From Prolixibacteraceae bacterium (GTDB lineage Bacteria > Bacteroidota > Bacteroidia > Bacteroidales > Prolixibacteraceae): 64,000 nt of DNA. Every line of letters begins with the position of its first letter. Position 1 is the first letter of the stretch. The DNA lies in contig JALNYZ010000001.1 of assembly GCA_023229575.1 (NCBI GenBank), forward strand, positions 62,001 through 126,000, read 5' to 3'. The notes below the pieces were generated by a model. The model made no database searches and was not told where the DNA came from. It saw nothing but the letters and a program-made list of their open reading frames with translations. Of the stretch, positions 27,258 through 36,577 are shown piece after piece. The translations under genes were made by a program, and so were the position numbers.

Positions 27258-28595
27258 ATGTCATTTCCTAACCGTTATCAACTTTTGATAACCATTATTT
27301 CACTTTGCCTGGGCATATCAAACGGAGTTGCCCAGGATACATTGCACCTCTCTTTGCAGGAGGCAAGACGGTTGGCCTTTGAAAACAACACCAACATTAG
27401 AAACTCCGCATTGGACATGGAGATTGCAAGGAAGAAAATATGGGAAACCACAGCCATTGGATTGCCGCATATCGATTCAAAAGCTGCCTACCAATTTCTT
27501 CCCAATGTACCCACCCTGCCACCGGGAACGATGGGCCCTGGTACACCAGCAGTTGAACTGGGGGTTAAAAACAATGTAACTTTTGATGTAACTGCTTCCC
27601 AGCTTATATTCAACGGATCCTATCTGGTTGGATTAAAGGCCATGAAGACCCTTTATCAGCAGACAAACGAGAGTACCGAAAAAATAGTACAGGACGTCAA
27701 TGAATCAGTGATCAACACCTACTATATGATTCTGGTCGCGGAAGAGAGCCTCAAGAATCTTCAGAAGAATCTGGATAATGTGAAAAAGACGGAATATGAG
27801 ATCACTGAGATGAACAAACAAGGCTTTGTCGAGAAAACGGATGTTGACCAACTCGAACTTACAGCCAATAACCTGAAAAATGCGATGAATCAGGTAAAGG
27901 GGAATTTAGATGTAGCCAACAAACTTTTCAAAATAATTGTAGGCCTGGATGTGAACAAAAACATCGCTTTGACCGAATCGCTTGGCTCATCCCAGGCTCT
28001 TCCCGTGACGATAAACGCCTTGGTAAATGAACCTTTTAACATCGACAAAAACATTGACTACCGGATTATTAAAACAGCTACTGCCCTGTCAAAACTGGAA
28101 TATCAAAACGCCATTGCAGCTTATATGCCAGTAATTTCAGGATTCTATAACCATACTGAAAAGGCAAACAAACCCGCGTTTGATTTTACAGTAAAAGATG
28201 TCCTGGGTATCAATGTAAGCCTGCCTATTTTCAGCAGTGGCCAACGTATGGCGGCAGTCTCCCAGAAAAAACTGGCCATTAGCAAAATGGACAATACCAG
28301 GCAGTTGATATACAACAACCTGCTGATGCAAGCGGATCAATATCAGACTGAATTAAAGCTGAAATTCGAAAAGTATGATATCCAAAAGAAAAGCCTGGCC
28401 CTTTCCGATGAAATATACCAGCGTACACTCGAAAAGTATAAAAACGGGGTCTCATCCAGCATGGAGCTGACCACTACCCAAAATCAGTACCTGACAGGCC
28501 TTTCCAGTTATTACCAAAGTATTTATGACCTGGTAACGGCCAAAACTAAATTGGAAAAATTGTACAACATCAACCAGGAGATAAATAAACAATAA
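27258..28595 (+). CDS. TolC family outer-membrane efflux protein
   Basis: A 445-residue outer-membrane factor. The signal peptide ends GVAQ; the mature protein has two OEP repeats with long coiled-coil helices and short strand regions (DVTASQLIFNGSYLVGLKAMKTLY; GINVSLPIFSSGQRMAAVSQKK). As a trimer it forms the exit duct of the tripartite pump encoded by the next two genes. It starts 6 bases after the regulator. Confidence 0.94.
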   Translation: MSFPNRYQLLITIISLCLGISNGVAQDTLHLSLQEARRLAFENNTNIRNSALDMEIARKKIWETTAIGLPHIDSKAAYQFLPNVPTLPPGTMGPGTPAVELGVKNNVTFDVTASQLIFNGSYLVGLKAMKTLYQQTNESTEKIVQDVNESVINTYYMILVAEESLKNLQKNLDNVKKTEYEITEMNKQGFVEKTDVDQLELTANNLKNAMNQVKGNLDVANKLFKIIVGLDVNKNIALTESLGSSQALPVTINALVNEPFNIDKNIDYRIIKTATALSKLEYQNAIAAYMPVISGFYNHTEKANKPAFDFTVKDVLGINVSLPIFSSGQRMAAVSQKKLAISKMDNTRQLIYNNLLMQADQYQTELKLKFEKYDIQKKSLALSDEIYQRTLEKYKNGVSSSMELTTTQNQYLTGLSSYYQSIYDLVTAKTKLEKLYNINQEINKQ

Positions 28596-28675
28596 AAATT
28601 GACCTGCCCGGATATCTTCCCACCGAAGAAAATTTTAGAGAGTAAATCAAGAAATTAACAAATAATAAGAATCAT

Positions 28676-29791
28676 ATGAAAAACGCATTGCTCATCCTGG
28701 CCATCCTTGCCACACTGGTCTCATGCAATCAAAGCAACGACAAAAAAGGGGAATTGGAAAAATTAAAAACAGATCGTGAAATCCTGAATACCAAGATTTC
28801 CAAACTTGAGGCTGAAATCAATCCGAATCAACAAAAGGTAGAAAAGGCAGTTCAGGTTAAGACTTCACAACTTGTAACGACCAGGTTTAATCACTTTGTT
28901 GAAATTCAGGGTGTTGTTGATGGCGATCAAAACGTTTCAGTTAGTCCGCAAATTGGCGGAGTGGTGACAAATGTTTATGTAAGGGAAGGATCGTTGGTTA
29001 AAAAAGGCCAGATAATGGCCACCCTTGATGCAGAAGTACTTAAACAATCTGTTGAAGAGGTCAGGACTCAACTGGACATGGCGAACATCATCTTTGAGAA
29101 ACAGAAAAATCTCTGGGACAAGAAAATTGGAAGTGAGGTCCAGTTTCTTCAGGCCAAAACAAGCAAGGAGTCGCTCGAAAGAAGAATCAAAACCATGCAG
29201 GAGCAAGTCTCCATGGCCAATGTCGTATCGCCCATTAGTGGATCTGTGGAAAGCGTCCCATTGAAAGTTGGACAAATGGCCTCTCCCGGATTACCCAACT
29301 CCGTTATCATGGTTATCAACATGTCGACAGCCAAAATTACGGCCGAAGTTTCCGAAAATTTTGCTTCAAGGATCAAAAATGGCAACGAGGCCTTTGTACG
29401 CTTTCCTGATCTTGGTAAAGAAATCGAATCAAAGCTGAGCTTTACCAGCCGGTTCATTGATCCTTCCAACCGTACATTCAAGGTGGAATGCCGCTTCTCT
29501 ACCCACGATATTGAGCTGAGGGCCAATATGATTGCCTATGTAAAAATCAAGGATTATACCAACGAAGCGGCCCTTGTACTGCCAATAAACCTTATTCAGA
29601 GCAATCAGTCGGGAAAATTTGTCTACGTCGCAGCAAAACAAGGAGACAAATTTTCAGCTGTCCGCAAAATCGTGACAACCGGTATGGATTACAATGGTCA
29701 GACAGAAATTATTTCCGGCCTTACAATTGGCGATCAGGTTATTACTGCCGGCTATCAGAACCTGAAAGAGGGAGAAGCAGTCATTTTCTAA
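28676..29791 (+). CDS. RND efflux periplasmic adaptor (membrane fusion protein), lipoprotein
   Basis: A 371-residue adaptor. A lipobox (ATLVSC) ends the signal peptide. An extra N-terminal coiled coil (KLKTDREILNTKISKLEAEI) precedes the lipoyl half-motifs (GGVVTNVYVREGSLVKKGQIMATLD; NVVSPISGSVESVPLKVGQMASPG), the helical hairpin and the beta-barrel domain. It bridges the RND pump and TolC. Confidence 0.94.
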   Translation: MKNALLILAILATLVSCNQSNDKKGELEKLKTDREILNTKISKLEAEINPNQQKVEKAVQVKTSQLVTTRFNHFVEIQGVVDGDQNVSVSPQIGGVVTNVYVREGSLVKKGQIMATLDAEVLKQSVEEVRTQLDMANIIFEKQKNLWDKKIGSEVQFLQAKTSKESLERRIKTMQEQVSMANVVSPISGSVESVPLKVGQMASPGLPNSVIMVINMSTAKITAEVSENFASRIKNGNEAFVRFPDLGKEIESKLSFTSRFIDPSNRTFKVECRFSTHDIELRANMIAYVKIKDYTNEAALVLPINLIQSNQSGKFVYVAAKQGDKFSAVRKIVTTGMDYNGQTEIISGLTIGDQVITAGYQNLKEGEAVIF

Positions 29792-29809
29792 ACGACAAAT
29801 CATAAAAAT

Positions 29810-32800
29810 ATGTCAAAAGATAAATCATTTATCAAAGAATTTTTTGCAACCAGCTGGGCTGTAGATAATAAAACAAGCGTTTATGTGCTGATGACCATTA
29901 TCTCCATTCTTGGTTTGCTTAACTATTACCAGATCCCCAAGGAACAATTCCCGGAGGTGGTAATTCCTTATATCATTGTCAACTCTCCCTATCCGGGAAC
30001 ATCGCCGGTAGACATTGAAAACCTGATCACACGTCCGATAGAAAAACAGTTGAAATCCATCGCCGATGTCGAGAAGATCACCAGTAACTCGGTTCAGGAC
30101 TTCTCCTCCATCGTTGTTGAATTTGATCCGAGTGTTGCCGTCGAAACAGCAAAACAAAGGGTCCGGGATGCGGTAGACAAGTCAAAAAAGGATTTGCCGA
30201 GCGATTTGCCCGACCAGCCACAGATCATGGATGTGAACCTGGCAGAATTTCCGGTCATGTACATCAACATTTCGGGCAATTATGACCTGGACAAGCTGAA
30301 AAAATATGCCGAGATTATCCAGGACAAAGTCGAAGGGGTGAAGGAGATCACCCGCGTCGACATTGTCGGGGCACTTGAACGGGAAATTCAGATTAATTGT
30401 GATATCTTCAAGATGCAGGCTGCACGCGTTACTTTTGCCGACATCGAGGGAGCGGTAGCCCGCGAGAACCTGACCATCTCGGGGGGAACGATTACCATGA
30501 ACGGGACCAAGAACTCTGTTCGACTAAAAGGGCAGTTTGATAATGTTCAGGAAATCAGAGATATTGTCGTTCATGCCTCAGGAGGGGCCTACATTAAACT
30601 GAGCGATCTGGCCGAAGTGAATGATAGTTTCAAAGATCAGGAGAGCTTTTCGAGGCTGGACGGGAAAAACGTCATTACCCTGAATGTGATCAAAAAAAGC
30701 GGCACCAATCTGTTGGATGCTTCGGATCAGATCAAAGAGATTGTCACTTCCGTTAAAGGCAAAGAACTGCCCGATGATCTTACCCTGACCATCTCGGGCG
30801 ACCAAAGCCTGATGACCCGCAACACACTGGAGGAGCTGAACAATACCATCATCATTGGTTTTATTCTGGTAACATTGGTACTGATGTTCTTTATGGGCTT
30901 CACCAATGCCTTCTTCGTCGGACTTTCCGTGCCTTTATCTATGGCCATTGCCTACCTGGTCATTCCGAATATTGGATTTACAATGAACATGATCGTGATG
31001 TTTGCCTTTATTTTTGCACTCGGAATAGTGGTGGATGATGCGATCGTGGTCATCGAAAACACCCACCGGATGCACCGCAGATATGGCGACATACGGGTCG
31101 CATCCAAACTTGCTGCCGGAGAAGTATTCCTGCCCATCCTTTCGGGAACGCTCACCACCCTGGCGCCCTTCTTCCCTCTGGCATTCTGGCCAGGGATCGT
31201 CGGACAATTTATGCATTACCTCCCTGTTACATTGATAATTACCCTCTTTGCATCGCTCTTCGTTGCTTATATTTTCAATCCGGTATTTGCAGTCTCCTTC
31301 ATGGCCCATGAATATGATTCAGATGCAAAAGCGGAATGGAAACAAACCAAAAAGGTTTTGATGGGTATGTTTGCACTGGCAGTTGTATTCTATCTTTTCA
31401 AATCTTTTGGGATAGGCAATTTCATCCTGTTTGCCATCCTGATGGTTTTCCTCTACCATTATTTCATTCAGTTCTGGATCAAGTCGTTTCAGGAAATATT
31501 CTGGCCAAAAATGATGGCTGGCTATGAAAAACAATTGCGCTGGGTTTTATATGGGTACCGTCCGTTGTTGTTGCTCGGGGCGATGACCGTCCTTTTCATT
31601 TTCACCATGATCCTGACCGGGATCGTTAAGCCCAAGGTGCTTTTCTTCCCCGACAGCGATCCCAACAGTGTGATGGTATATGTGAAGATGCCTGGAGGAA
31701 CCGATCAAAATGTAACCGACAGTGTTACAAAAATAGCAGAACACCGCGTATACAATGCCATTGGACAACACAATCCGGATGTAGAATCCGTCATCTCCAA
31801 TGTCACGGTAGGGGCCGACGAAGAGGGGTTCTCCTCTGCCGGAAAGCCATTCAACAGGGGCAAAATATCCATTAATTTCGTGGAATACAAATACCGTACG
31901 ACCGGAATCTCAACAACCAAATATCTTGATAAAATCCGTGAGTCAGTTGCTGATATTGCAGGGGCGGAAGTTACCGTAGGAAAGCAAAAAATGGGCCCGC
32001 CAACGGGGCAACCCATCAACATAGAGGTGACAAGCGAAAATATGGACAACCTGGTTGCAGATGCCTTCTCCTTCCGCAACTACCTTGATTCCCTGAATAT
32101 ACCGGGAGTCGAAGAGCTGAAAACCGACTTTGAAATCAACTCCCCGGAGGTCATGATCAACATCGACCGCGACCGTGCCCAAAGAGTCGGCCTATCGACC
32201 GGTCAGATTGGACTGGAGCTAAGGACTGCCCTCTTCGGAAAAGAGATTTCAAAATTCAAAAAAGATGAAGATGAATTTCCTATCACAATCAGATATTCGA
32301 AATTAACGCGCGACAATATCAATTCGTTGATCAACCTGGATATTACCTACCGGGATATGAACTCCGGGCAGCTAAGGACCATCCCGCTTTCGACGGTTGC
32401 CAAAATTAACTATTCCAGTTCCTATGCCGGTATAAAAAGATTGGACCAGAAGCGGATCATAACCGTTTACTCCAATGTGACCTCCGGTTATTCGCCCAAC
32501 GACATCGTACCGAAGATCAAGAAATTGGCCAATGATTTCCCAACGCATCAGGGCACTTCGATCAAGCTTACAGGGGAGCAGGAAAATCAAGCAGAAACCT
32601 CCGCTTTCCTGTTGAGGGCCATGATCATTGCGCTGGGCCTTATCTTCTTTATCCTGATCACCCAATTTGGTTCAATCAGCAAGTCCATCATCATTCTGAG
32701 TGAGGTGATCTTCAGTGTGATCGGCGTTTTACTGGGTGTCATCATCTTCCGCATGGACCTGGTAATCATGATGACCGGTTTGGGTATTGTTGCCCTGGGA

Positions 32801-33199
32801 GGTATCGTTGTCAGAAACGGGATATTGATTGTCGAGTTTTGCGATGAGATGAAGAAACGGGGCATGAAGACCAGGGATGCGATTGTACAGGCCGGGAAAA
32901 CCAGGATAACTCCTGTTGTTCTTACAGCTTCCGCCACAATTTTGGGCTTGGTGCCGCTTGCCGTAGGAATGAACATCAATTTTGAAACACTCTTCACTTC
33001 ACTCAATCCACATCTTTACTTTGGCGGCGACAATGTTGCCTTCTGGGGACCGCTCTCCTGGACAATCATCTTCGGCCTGAGCTTTGCCACATTCCTGACA
33101 CTGTTGTTTGTTCCGGCGCTCTACTACATGGATTATATTATCCGGATTAAGAATCGCAGGAGAAAAAATCTAAAGAAAATAAAGGCTGCTAATAGATAA
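29810..33199 (+). CDS. RND efflux permease (HAE-1-like)
   Basis: A 1129-residue inner-membrane proton/drug antiporter with the 12-helix RND fold and two large periplasmic loops. The N-terminal Q-I-P-K-E-Q-F-P-E-V motif, the proton-relay Asp pair in FALGIVVDDAIVVIENTHR, and GLGIVALGGIVVRNGILIVEF in the second half are present. It is about 80 residues longer than AcrB; the extra length includes a segment after the first six helices (GMFALAVVFYLFKSFGIGNFILFAIL region, near residue 520) with additional hydrophobic helices. The gene ends the TetR-TolC-adaptor operon, before a terminator. Confidence 0.95.
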   Translation: MSKDKSFIKEFFATSWAVDNKTSVYVLMTIISILGLLNYYQIPKEQFPEVVIPYIIVNSPYPGTSPVDIENLITRPIEKQLKSIADVEKITSNSVQDFSSIVVEFDPSVAVETAKQRVRDAVDKSKKDLPSDLPDQPQIMDVNLAEFPVMYINISGNYDLDKLKKYAEIIQDKVEGVKEITRVDIVGALEREIQINCDIFKMQAARVTFADIEGAVARENLTISGGTITMNGTKNSVRLKGQFDNVQEIRDIVVHASGGAYIKLSDLAEVNDSFKDQESFSRLDGKNVITLNVIKKSGTNLLDASDQIKEIVTSVKGKELPDDLTLTISGDQSLMTRNTLEELNNTIIIGFILVTLVLMFFMGFTNAFFVGLSVPLSMAIAYLVIPNIGFTMNMIVMFAFIFALGIVVDDAIVVIENTHRMHRRYGDIRVASKLAAGEVFLPILSGTLTTLAPFFPLAFWPGIVGQFMHYLPVTLIITLFASLFVAYIFNPVFAVSFMAHEYDSDAKAEWKQTKKVLMGMFALAVVFYLFKSFGIGNFILFAILMVFLYHYFIQFWIKSFQEIFWPKMMAGYEKQLRWVLYGYRPLLLLGAMTVLFIFTMILTGIVKPKVLFFPDSDPNSVMVYVKMPGGTDQNVTDSVTKIAEHRVYNAIGQHNPDVESVISNVTVGADEEGFSSAGKPFNRGKISINFVEYKYRTTGISTTKYLDKIRESVADIAGAEVTVGKQKMGPPTGQPINIEVTSENMDNLVADAFSFRNYLDSLNIPGVEELKTDFEINSPEVMINIDRDRAQRVGLSTGQIGLELRTALFGKEISKFKKDEDEFPITIRYSKLTRDNINSLINLDITYRDMNSGQLRTIPLSTVAKINYSSSYAGIKRLDQKRIITVYSNVTSGYSPNDIVPKIKKLANDFPTHQGTSIKLTGEQENQAETSAFLLRAMIIALGLIFFILITQFGSISKSIIILSEVIFSVIGVLLGVIIFRMDLVIMMTGLGIVALGGIVVRNGILIVEFCDEMKKRGMKTRDAIVQAGKTRITPVVLTASATILGLVPLAVGMNINFETLFTSLNPHLYFGGDNVAFWGPLSWTIIFGLSFATFLTLLFVPALYYMDYIIRIKNRRRKNLKKIKAANR

Positions 33200-33227
33200 T
33201 TGATTTTGAAATAGATAGACAAACAAT

Positions 33228-33260
33228 AGGGTTTCCGGAATGGAAGCCCTTTTGTTTTTG
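33228..33260 (+). terminator. Intrinsic terminator after the RND operon
   Basis: A 9-base stem AGGGTTTCC / GGAAGCCCT (one mismatch) with a 5-base loop, followed by TTTGTTTTTG, 28 bases after the RND stop. Confidence 0.8.
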
Positions 33261-33334
33261 ATATTTCTTTTATACCTTTATACTTAACCGTAAATTGATA
33301 AAACGCTCTCATATTCACCAAAAAAACGAGTATT

Positions 33335-34090
33335 ATGAAATTCATTTTCCTGTTTGCTCTACTGAGTCTCTGCTGCTCTTCCCCGCAATTTGGGCAATCA
33401 AATACTCCTTGCAGGGAAAATTCCTTGCTGGTCAATGGTACCGCGATTCTTAAACAAACACCCGAAATCCTGACAGCCAGCATCACGATCAAGGTAAAGG
33501 GGTTGAAATTCAACGAATGTCAGGAAAAGCTTGTCAAAGCCATCGAACAGGCAACAAATATGCTTGTAAAAAAAGGAATCGAAAAGGAGATTATTCACAC
33601 CAATGATCTGAATGTATCCGAAAGAAGTGAGTATATATCTGAAGGCCGCACAAAACTTAGTTATGAAGGAAGTTCCTCAGTCAATGTAGAACATCTTTAT
33701 TCTCAGGAATATGCCAAAAAATTACTTTCCGCCTTGCAAAACGATTCCGTTAACTTTCTTTACAATCTCGGTTTTACGCTATCGGAAAATCAAAAGAGTA
33801 TACTTCGAAAAAAAACGATTGATTTAGCCATTTCCGATGCCAAAGAGAAAGCCGAAGCCATTGCCAAATCTGCAAATATCCGGTTGGTAAGGATCAACAA
33901 CATTACCTTCACCGACAATGAGCAAGGGCAATTTTATGAATCAGATCTGGTTAGGGAAGGTAGAATGAACTCAGGTTATATTGCAATGAGCAAATCTGCA
34001 GGTCCGGCTCCTGCCATTGATCTCAATCCCAAGGGAATCGGGATAAGAAAGAGTGTTACTATTGAATGGCTGATTGAGGAGAAAAAATAG
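33335..34090 (+). CDS. SIMPL domain-containing protein (DUF541)
   Basis: A 251-residue exported protein with a signal peptide (FIFLFALLSLCCSSPQFGQ; the Cys pair may also allow lipidation). The SIMPL/DUF541 domain is shown by LLVNGTAILKQTPEILTASITIKVKG, the middle FLYNLGFTLSENQKSI and the ISDAKEKAEAIAKSANIRLVRINNI stretch. Such proteins are periplasmic or surface oligomers of poorly known function. It is the last chromosomal-backbone gene before the accessory island. Confidence 0.88.
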   Translation: MKFIFLFALLSLCCSSPQFGQSNTPCRENSLLVNGTAILKQTPEILTASITIKVKGLKFNECQEKLVKAIEQATNMLVKKGIEKEIIHTNDLNVSERSEYISEGRTKLSYEGSSSVNVEHLYSQEYAKKLLSALQNDSVNFLYNLGFTLSENQKSILRKKTIDLAISDAKEKAEAIAKSANIRLVRINNITFTDNEQGQFYESDLVREGRMNSGYIAMSKSAGPAPAIDLNPKGIGIRKSVTIEWLIEEKK

Positions 34091-34133
34091 GCAATATATT
34101 AGAAGCGCATGATCAGACTGAAATAGATAGTAG

Positions 34134-34490
34134 CTATTTTTCGTGTCCAATAATCTCATCGTTATTAATCTCAATAAGATCATATATTTCAAGTAACTTA
34201 ATCATTGTCTCAAAGTACTTTTCTATAATATTGAGTAAGTCTCTATTAGCAATATTACCTGTTGTGACAAATATTAACATATTGGGAATCCCTTGAATTA
34301 TATGTGAATCAAGGAAATCAGAATCCTTAGTAATTACTACCCTATTTTGTTCTATAGAAACCTGTCTAATCTCTTTATCTGAGGTTCTTTCTTTATTTGG
34401 AAGATTTTCAGTATGAATAACGTCGAATCCTAATTCCCTTAACCTTTTTGCAAGTTTGAAAGGGAGATTAGCATCAACAAAGAATTTCAT
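34134..34490 (-). CDS. DUF5615 PIN-like toxin candidate
   Basis: A 118-residue PIN-like protein. Acidic residues of a PIN active site are visible: D6 (FFVDANLP), and D56/D58 (ITKDSDFLDS), with the TTGNIANRDLLNIIEKYF stretch typical of DUF5615. Such proteins are the toxin partners of DUF433 antitoxins. The DUF433 gene lies 116 bases upstream in the same direction. RNase activity is inference from family; the tail IEINNDEIIGHEK is slightly longer than is usual. Confidence 0.82.
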   Translation of the reverse strand: MKFFVDANLPFKLAKRLRELGFDVIHTENLPNKERTSDKEIRQVSIEQNRVVITKDSDFLDSHIIQGIPNMLIFVTTGNIANRDLLNIIEKYFETMIKLLEIYDLIEINNDEIIGHEK

Positions 34491-34606
34491 GTGTATATGA
34501 TTTGTTTTTTAACGGCCAATTGGAATCGAAGATCAGCGAAGCTAATAGCATGATTGATGAAATATATGCTTATTTCGGTTGGTCCAGACATGTCGGGATG
34601 GCTATT

Positions 34607-34843
34607 TCATGCAACAATTCTATTAACCGATTTAACTTTGGATAGTCTGGATGCAAAAGCCAGGCACGCTTTAATATCATTACTTTCTAATGCTGGATAA
34701 TCCTCAATAATCTCGCTTTCACTCATCCCGGAGGATAGTAAGTCAAGTATCAAGTCAATAGTATAACGCGTATTTCTGATGGTTGGTCTTCCCTGACAAA
34801 TCTCTGGATTGATTGTAATCCTATTTAAAAGTTGTTTATCCAT
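34607..34843 (-). CDS. DUF433 antitoxin candidate
   Basis: About 78 residues from the ATG at 34843 (in-frame upstream codons lack family similarity). It is a full DUF433 domain: RITINPEICQGRPTIRNTRYTIDLILDLLSSGMSESEIIEDYPALESNDIKACLAFA. The helix-turn-helix within DUF433 suggests DNA binding and autoregulation. It pairs with the DUF5615 gene downstream, but the two genes are 116 bases apart instead of overlapping, so something may have been inserted or lost between them. Confidence 0.85.
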   Translation of the reverse strand: MDKQLLNRITINPEICQGRPTIRNTRYTIDLILDLLSSGMSESEIIEDYPALESNDIKACLAFASRLSKVKSVNRIVA

Positions 34844-34921
34844 ACTTTTTTTGTCAAATGTATAAAAAAACCCTAAGTATAGGAAGTCTAGGTCCATAGG
34901 TATTCCACCAAAGTTCTCCAG

Positions 34922-35209
34922 CTACACGCAGGACGTGAGTTTACCGATAAACTTTCCACGATGTGTTGCATTACAAATTGCTAATTTTTTGCCAAAGGAG
35001 GAAATCATTTTCAGCTGTACGATAATTTCGTACAACTGAGAAAAACCTTCTGTGTTCAGTTTCCTTTTTAGGTCACTCCAATATCTTCGTGGATTATTAC
35101 TTTCGGTAAGCACTTCGATTACATCAATTATTGCGAAATACTATTTTTGTTCCGATTCGTTCCATTCTGAACGAATTTGTTTGCTCTCAAATAGTTTGAT
35201 ACTACTCAT
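34922..35209 (-). pseudogene. Bro-N domain protein, broken
   Basis: Read on the minus strand from the ATG at 35209, the frame gives MSSIKLFESKQIRSEWNESEQK, then TAG (35141-35143), then YFAIIDVIEVLTESNNPRR and YWSDLKRKLNTEGFSQLYEIIVQLKM. In intact Bro-N proteins the stop position is a Trp, so TGG has mutated to TAG. After KMISSFGKK the sequence no longer resembles the family and ends at 34922. The gene is thus inactivated by one nonsense mutation and a missing 3' part. Bro-N proteins occur in phages and mobile islands. Confidence 0.82.
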
Positions 35210-35413
35210 TTTATCGTTTTTTTGATCATCAAAATATTCATTTCTCCCGAAACGCTCCCCTTCAATTTACTAATTTCCTGTCAACGAAGCACTGAAACCC
35301 GACTTGCGGGAGGAGCTTGCTGTTTGCAACAGGGCTTCATGTTGGGTCTCGTCCCTCAACCACACGAAGCCTTAGTTATTATGAGCTGGCGTTCCTGCAT
35401 TTAGTTATATTTT
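35210..35413. other. Non-coding stretch with an imperfect dyad
   Basis: No gene is supported. Bases 35285-35385 are richer in G+C than the surroundings and contain an imperfect dyad (GAAACCCGAC near 35292 against GTTGGGTCTC near 35342) with an inner CTGTTtgcAACAG hairpin. The block could be the remnant of a mobile or recombination-site element, but no known site sequence was recognised. Confidence 0.35.
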
Positions 35414-36577
35414 CTATCTATTTCCTTTTGCCCGATTGTGTGTTTTACACAACATCTGACAGTTCTTAGCCTCTGTTGCGCCACCCTTGCTCCATGCTGA
35501 TACATGATCAGCGTCCATTTCTACCAACTTCCAAATCTTACTCTTGTTGGCATCATGTCCAATGACACAAAGCGGACAGTTTGATTCACCCTTAGTTTCA
35601 GATCTGGCTGTCTGTGCAGTGTAAACAATTTTCTTGGTTGCTTCGTCAAAGACTCGAACATCCAACAATTTCGTATCGACTGAACCGCCAAGAATGTACT
35701 CAAAAATACCCTTACGATTTTTGATATACGGATCACCGTAGAGCTTCCGCACTTCTTCCGACACTTTAGCTGGATCATAAGCTTTCTTGTGATACTTTTC
35801 GTACAATCGTCCCCATTCCAGCCCGCGCATCTCACTCTCGACCTCTTTAAACACGCTGGAAACCCATTCAATTACACTGTTGAAATATGTTTTTAATTCA
35901 GTAATGTTCGTGTCAAAGCGGTGTCGGCTCATATAATCACTAATGTTACCTTTGCTCACCCAGTCAAGAGCGCATTCCAGAAACTCCTGCCGGTTGGCGC
36001 TACCGGATACATACGCACTCCATTTTTGGATGTTGGAGTTTTGGCTATTACTAAACTCTTCTTTGCCGAGTGTGACAAATGGTCCTGAGAAGATGGCGTT
36101 GAGTAATTCCTGATCATTGAGCGGAATACCGGCAATATTAATCGTCCGAAACCACTGTTTTATCTCACTTTCGCTGCCTTCACATTCGTAAATGGTTAGC
36201 TTCGTTTCCCAAATCCTGGACTGCTTGTCGGCTGCAATACCGCTAAAATATTGCTCCATGCCGTTTTCATCCCTGACGGCAAATTTGTTGGTTACAAACC
36301 GTCCAAAACTGGTAATTCGCTGTTGCCCATCCAATACTTCCAGTTGATTATCACTCACTTTAACAAAGTATATTAAGCCCAGCGGATAACCCTTGAGAAT
36401 TGATTCGATGACGGCCACATCCTTCTTGCCATCGGCATAAATGTAGTTGCGCTGGTACTCCGGCTGGATGGTCAATTTGCCCGACAAGCCAAACAATCCC
36501 TTGCCTTCCAATTCGTTGTATACAAATCCTTCACAAATAGCTTTGACTTTGATGTCTGTACGCAATGTTGTTTTCAT
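35414..36577 (-). CDS. DUF262 (GmrSD/ParB-like) - HNH nuclease fusion
   Basis: A 387-residue protein. The N-terminal DUF262 domain has the ParB-like catalytic motif DGQQR (residues 83-87, in LEVLDGQQRITSF) with PEYQRNYIYADG upstream. The C-terminus is an HNH nuclease: C334xxC337, D357-H358, N372, C373, C377 and H380. DUF262 domains hydrolyse NTPs in GmrSD and related defence nucleases. The start codon overlaps the methylase stop by 4 bases (ATGA), so translation is coupled. A role as the restriction or effector subunit of this cassette is inference. Confidence 0.88.
   Translation of the reverse strand: MKTTLRTDIKVKAICEGFVYNELEGKGLFGLSGKLTIQPEYQRNYIYADGKKDVAVIESILKGYPLGLIYFVKVSDNQLEVLDGQQRITSFGRFVTNKFAVRDENGMEQYFSGIAADKQSRIWETKLTIYECEGSESEIKQWFRTINIAGIPLNDQELLNAIFSGPFVTLGKEEFSNSQNSNIQKWSAYVSGSANRQEFLECALDWVSKGNISDYMSRHRFDTNITELKTYFNSVIEWVSSVFKEVESEMRGLEWGRLYEKYHKKAYDPAKVSEEVRKLYGDPYIKNRKGIFEYILGGSVDTKLLDVRVFDEATKKIVYTAQTARSETKGESNCPLCVIGHDANKSKIWKLVEMDADHVSAWSKGGATEAKNCQMLCKTHNRAKGNR

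Noticed and set aside
35222..35404. 60-residue plus-strand frame
   Set aside because: Coincides with the dyad block; composition and lack of start context argue against coding.
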